Below are positions 57,851-64,000 of a stretch of 64,000 nt of DNA, piece by piece (the first letter of the stretch is position 1; the number at the start of each line of letters is the position of its first letter). The position numbers were made by a program, and so were the translations under genes. The stretch comes from Amorphochlora amoebiformis (taxonomy: Eukaryota; Cercozoa; Chlorarachniophyceae). The notes beneath the pieces are model-generated. The model made no database searches, was not told the origin of the DNA, and saw only the letters and a program-made list of their open reading frames with translations. The stretch spans positions 62,001 through 126,000 of the forward strand of contig BAAHQB010000351.1 in NCBI GenBank assembly GCA_054601695.1, in the 5' to 3' direction.

Positions 57851-57964
57851 TGCATACGACGAACTAGAATTGGGCAGCTCCTAGTGGGTATTTATTCCAT
57901 TCAGCACACACATACCTTCTCATTGAAGTGTAGAATGTGGGTATGTATGTATACTACATCTTAC

Positions 57965-58023
57965 TTTTGCTCTTTATCTTGAAATTCTTGTATCTTAGCG
58001 ACGACCGCTGGTTTATCCGAAAT
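57965..58023 (-). CDS. Candidate isolated exon
   Basis: Minus-strand acceptor ACTCAG at 58024 and donor AA/GTAAGA after 57965 bound a 59-base open segment reading ISDKPAVVAKIQEFQDKEQ. It lies downstream of the ankyrin gene's stop codon, so it would belong to another gene whose other exons I cannot place. Confidence 0.25.
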
Positions 58024-58086
58024 CTGAGTAGATATGTAGTGTTAGTGTGTAAATAAATATACATGTATGAATTACATATTTATTCT

Positions 58087-58122
<36 letters not shown>

Positions 58123-58125
58123 CAA

Positions 58126-58175
<50 letters not shown>

Positions 58176-58338
58176 GTTTATACGTATGTATTTGTGTACT
58201 CGTATATTTACATACACCATGCATACATGTGTATGTATCCGAATTTAGCGTAAAGAAACATATATAATATATATACATATATACATATATATATTATACC
58301 AAAAAATACAGATATATATTAATCAACTCAAGACATAT

Positions 58339-63685
<5,347 letters not shown>

Positions 63686-63867
63686 CTATAGTGTACATAC
63701 GTATTAGCTCACATTATTGTTTTTTATGTGCACTAATATTTAAATACATGCATATTATGTATAATGTTACATTATAATATATATATAGGTATATATATAT
63801 ATGTATATGTGTATATGTACATATATATATGTGTGTACATGTGTATGTATATGTGTACATGTATATG

Positions 63868-63916
<49 letters not shown>

Positions 63917-64000
63917 GTATATATATGTATGTATGTATGTATATGTACATTTACACATGTACATATGTACGTATGTATATATATATATATATATTATATA
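63686..64000. other. TA/TG/TACA-rich sequence at the window edge
   Basis: Simple repeats of TATATG, TGTACA and GTATGTAT. Presumed intron of the ankyrin gene; no exon is visible. Confidence 0.6.

Overview
The window is eukaryotic nuclear DNA. Protein-coding sequence is broken into very short exons with GT...AG boundaries and matching reading phases. The introns are mostly (TA)n dinucleotide repeat, and much of the rest is interstitial (TTAGGG)n/(CCCTAA)n telomere-type repeat. No bacterial gene organisation, rRNA, tRNA or CRISPR array was seen. The standard genetic code fits. The species cannot be fixed from the sequence; an intron-rich, repeat-rich protist or other lineage with TTAGGG telomeres is the most I would say. 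Nearly all long simple ORFs (poly-YI, poly-SL, poly-LT, poly-GL) are translations of microsatellite. The real genes had to be assembled by hand from islands a few tens of bases long, using splice sites and phase.

Layout. 481-2220 (+): last three exons of a DDX3/Ded1-type DEAD-box RNA helicase. 2.2-4.8 kb: intergenic, with a tandem repeat rich in ACGT/GTAC. 4.85-10.57 kb (-): nine-exon gene for a probable secreted protein of unknown family. 10.57-10.84 kb: divergent intergenic region. 10.95-12.02 kb (+): disordered repeat protein. 12.23-13.78 kb (+): two exons with a Tudor-like motif. 13.85-14.75 kb: CTAG-rich DNA.

14.75-55.14 kb is the most interesting part. Two unrelated membrane-protein genes occur twice, in opposite orientation about a centre near 35.9 kb. 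Gene A is a charged N-terminal region, one membrane segment and a W-x-G-I-D-F tail: A1 on the minus strand at 14.75-24.15 kb, A2 on the plus strand at 45.6-55.1 kb. Gene B is polytopic: B1 on the minus strand at 25.6-34.7 kb, B2 on the plus strand at 36.9-44.8 kb. Paralogous exons keep order, phase and often exact length (B: 48, 60, 44, 28, 80 and 55 nt in both copies) while the proteins have diverged strongly. This looks like an old inverted duplication of a two-gene unit. Telomere-type arrays are concentrated in and around its introns and repeatedly abut splice sites.

55.1-58.3 kb: intergenic, again CTAG/ACGT-rich. 58.34-63.69 kb (-): 3' thirteen exons of an ankyrin-repeat protein, continuing beyond the window. 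A retrotransposon gag-like fragment lies inside its first intron in the window.

A second theme runs through every gene. Fragments of exons, each with its flanking splice site, have been copied one to six times into neighbouring (TA)n tracts. All exon models are my own readings from sequence alone; no transcript or database evidence was available.
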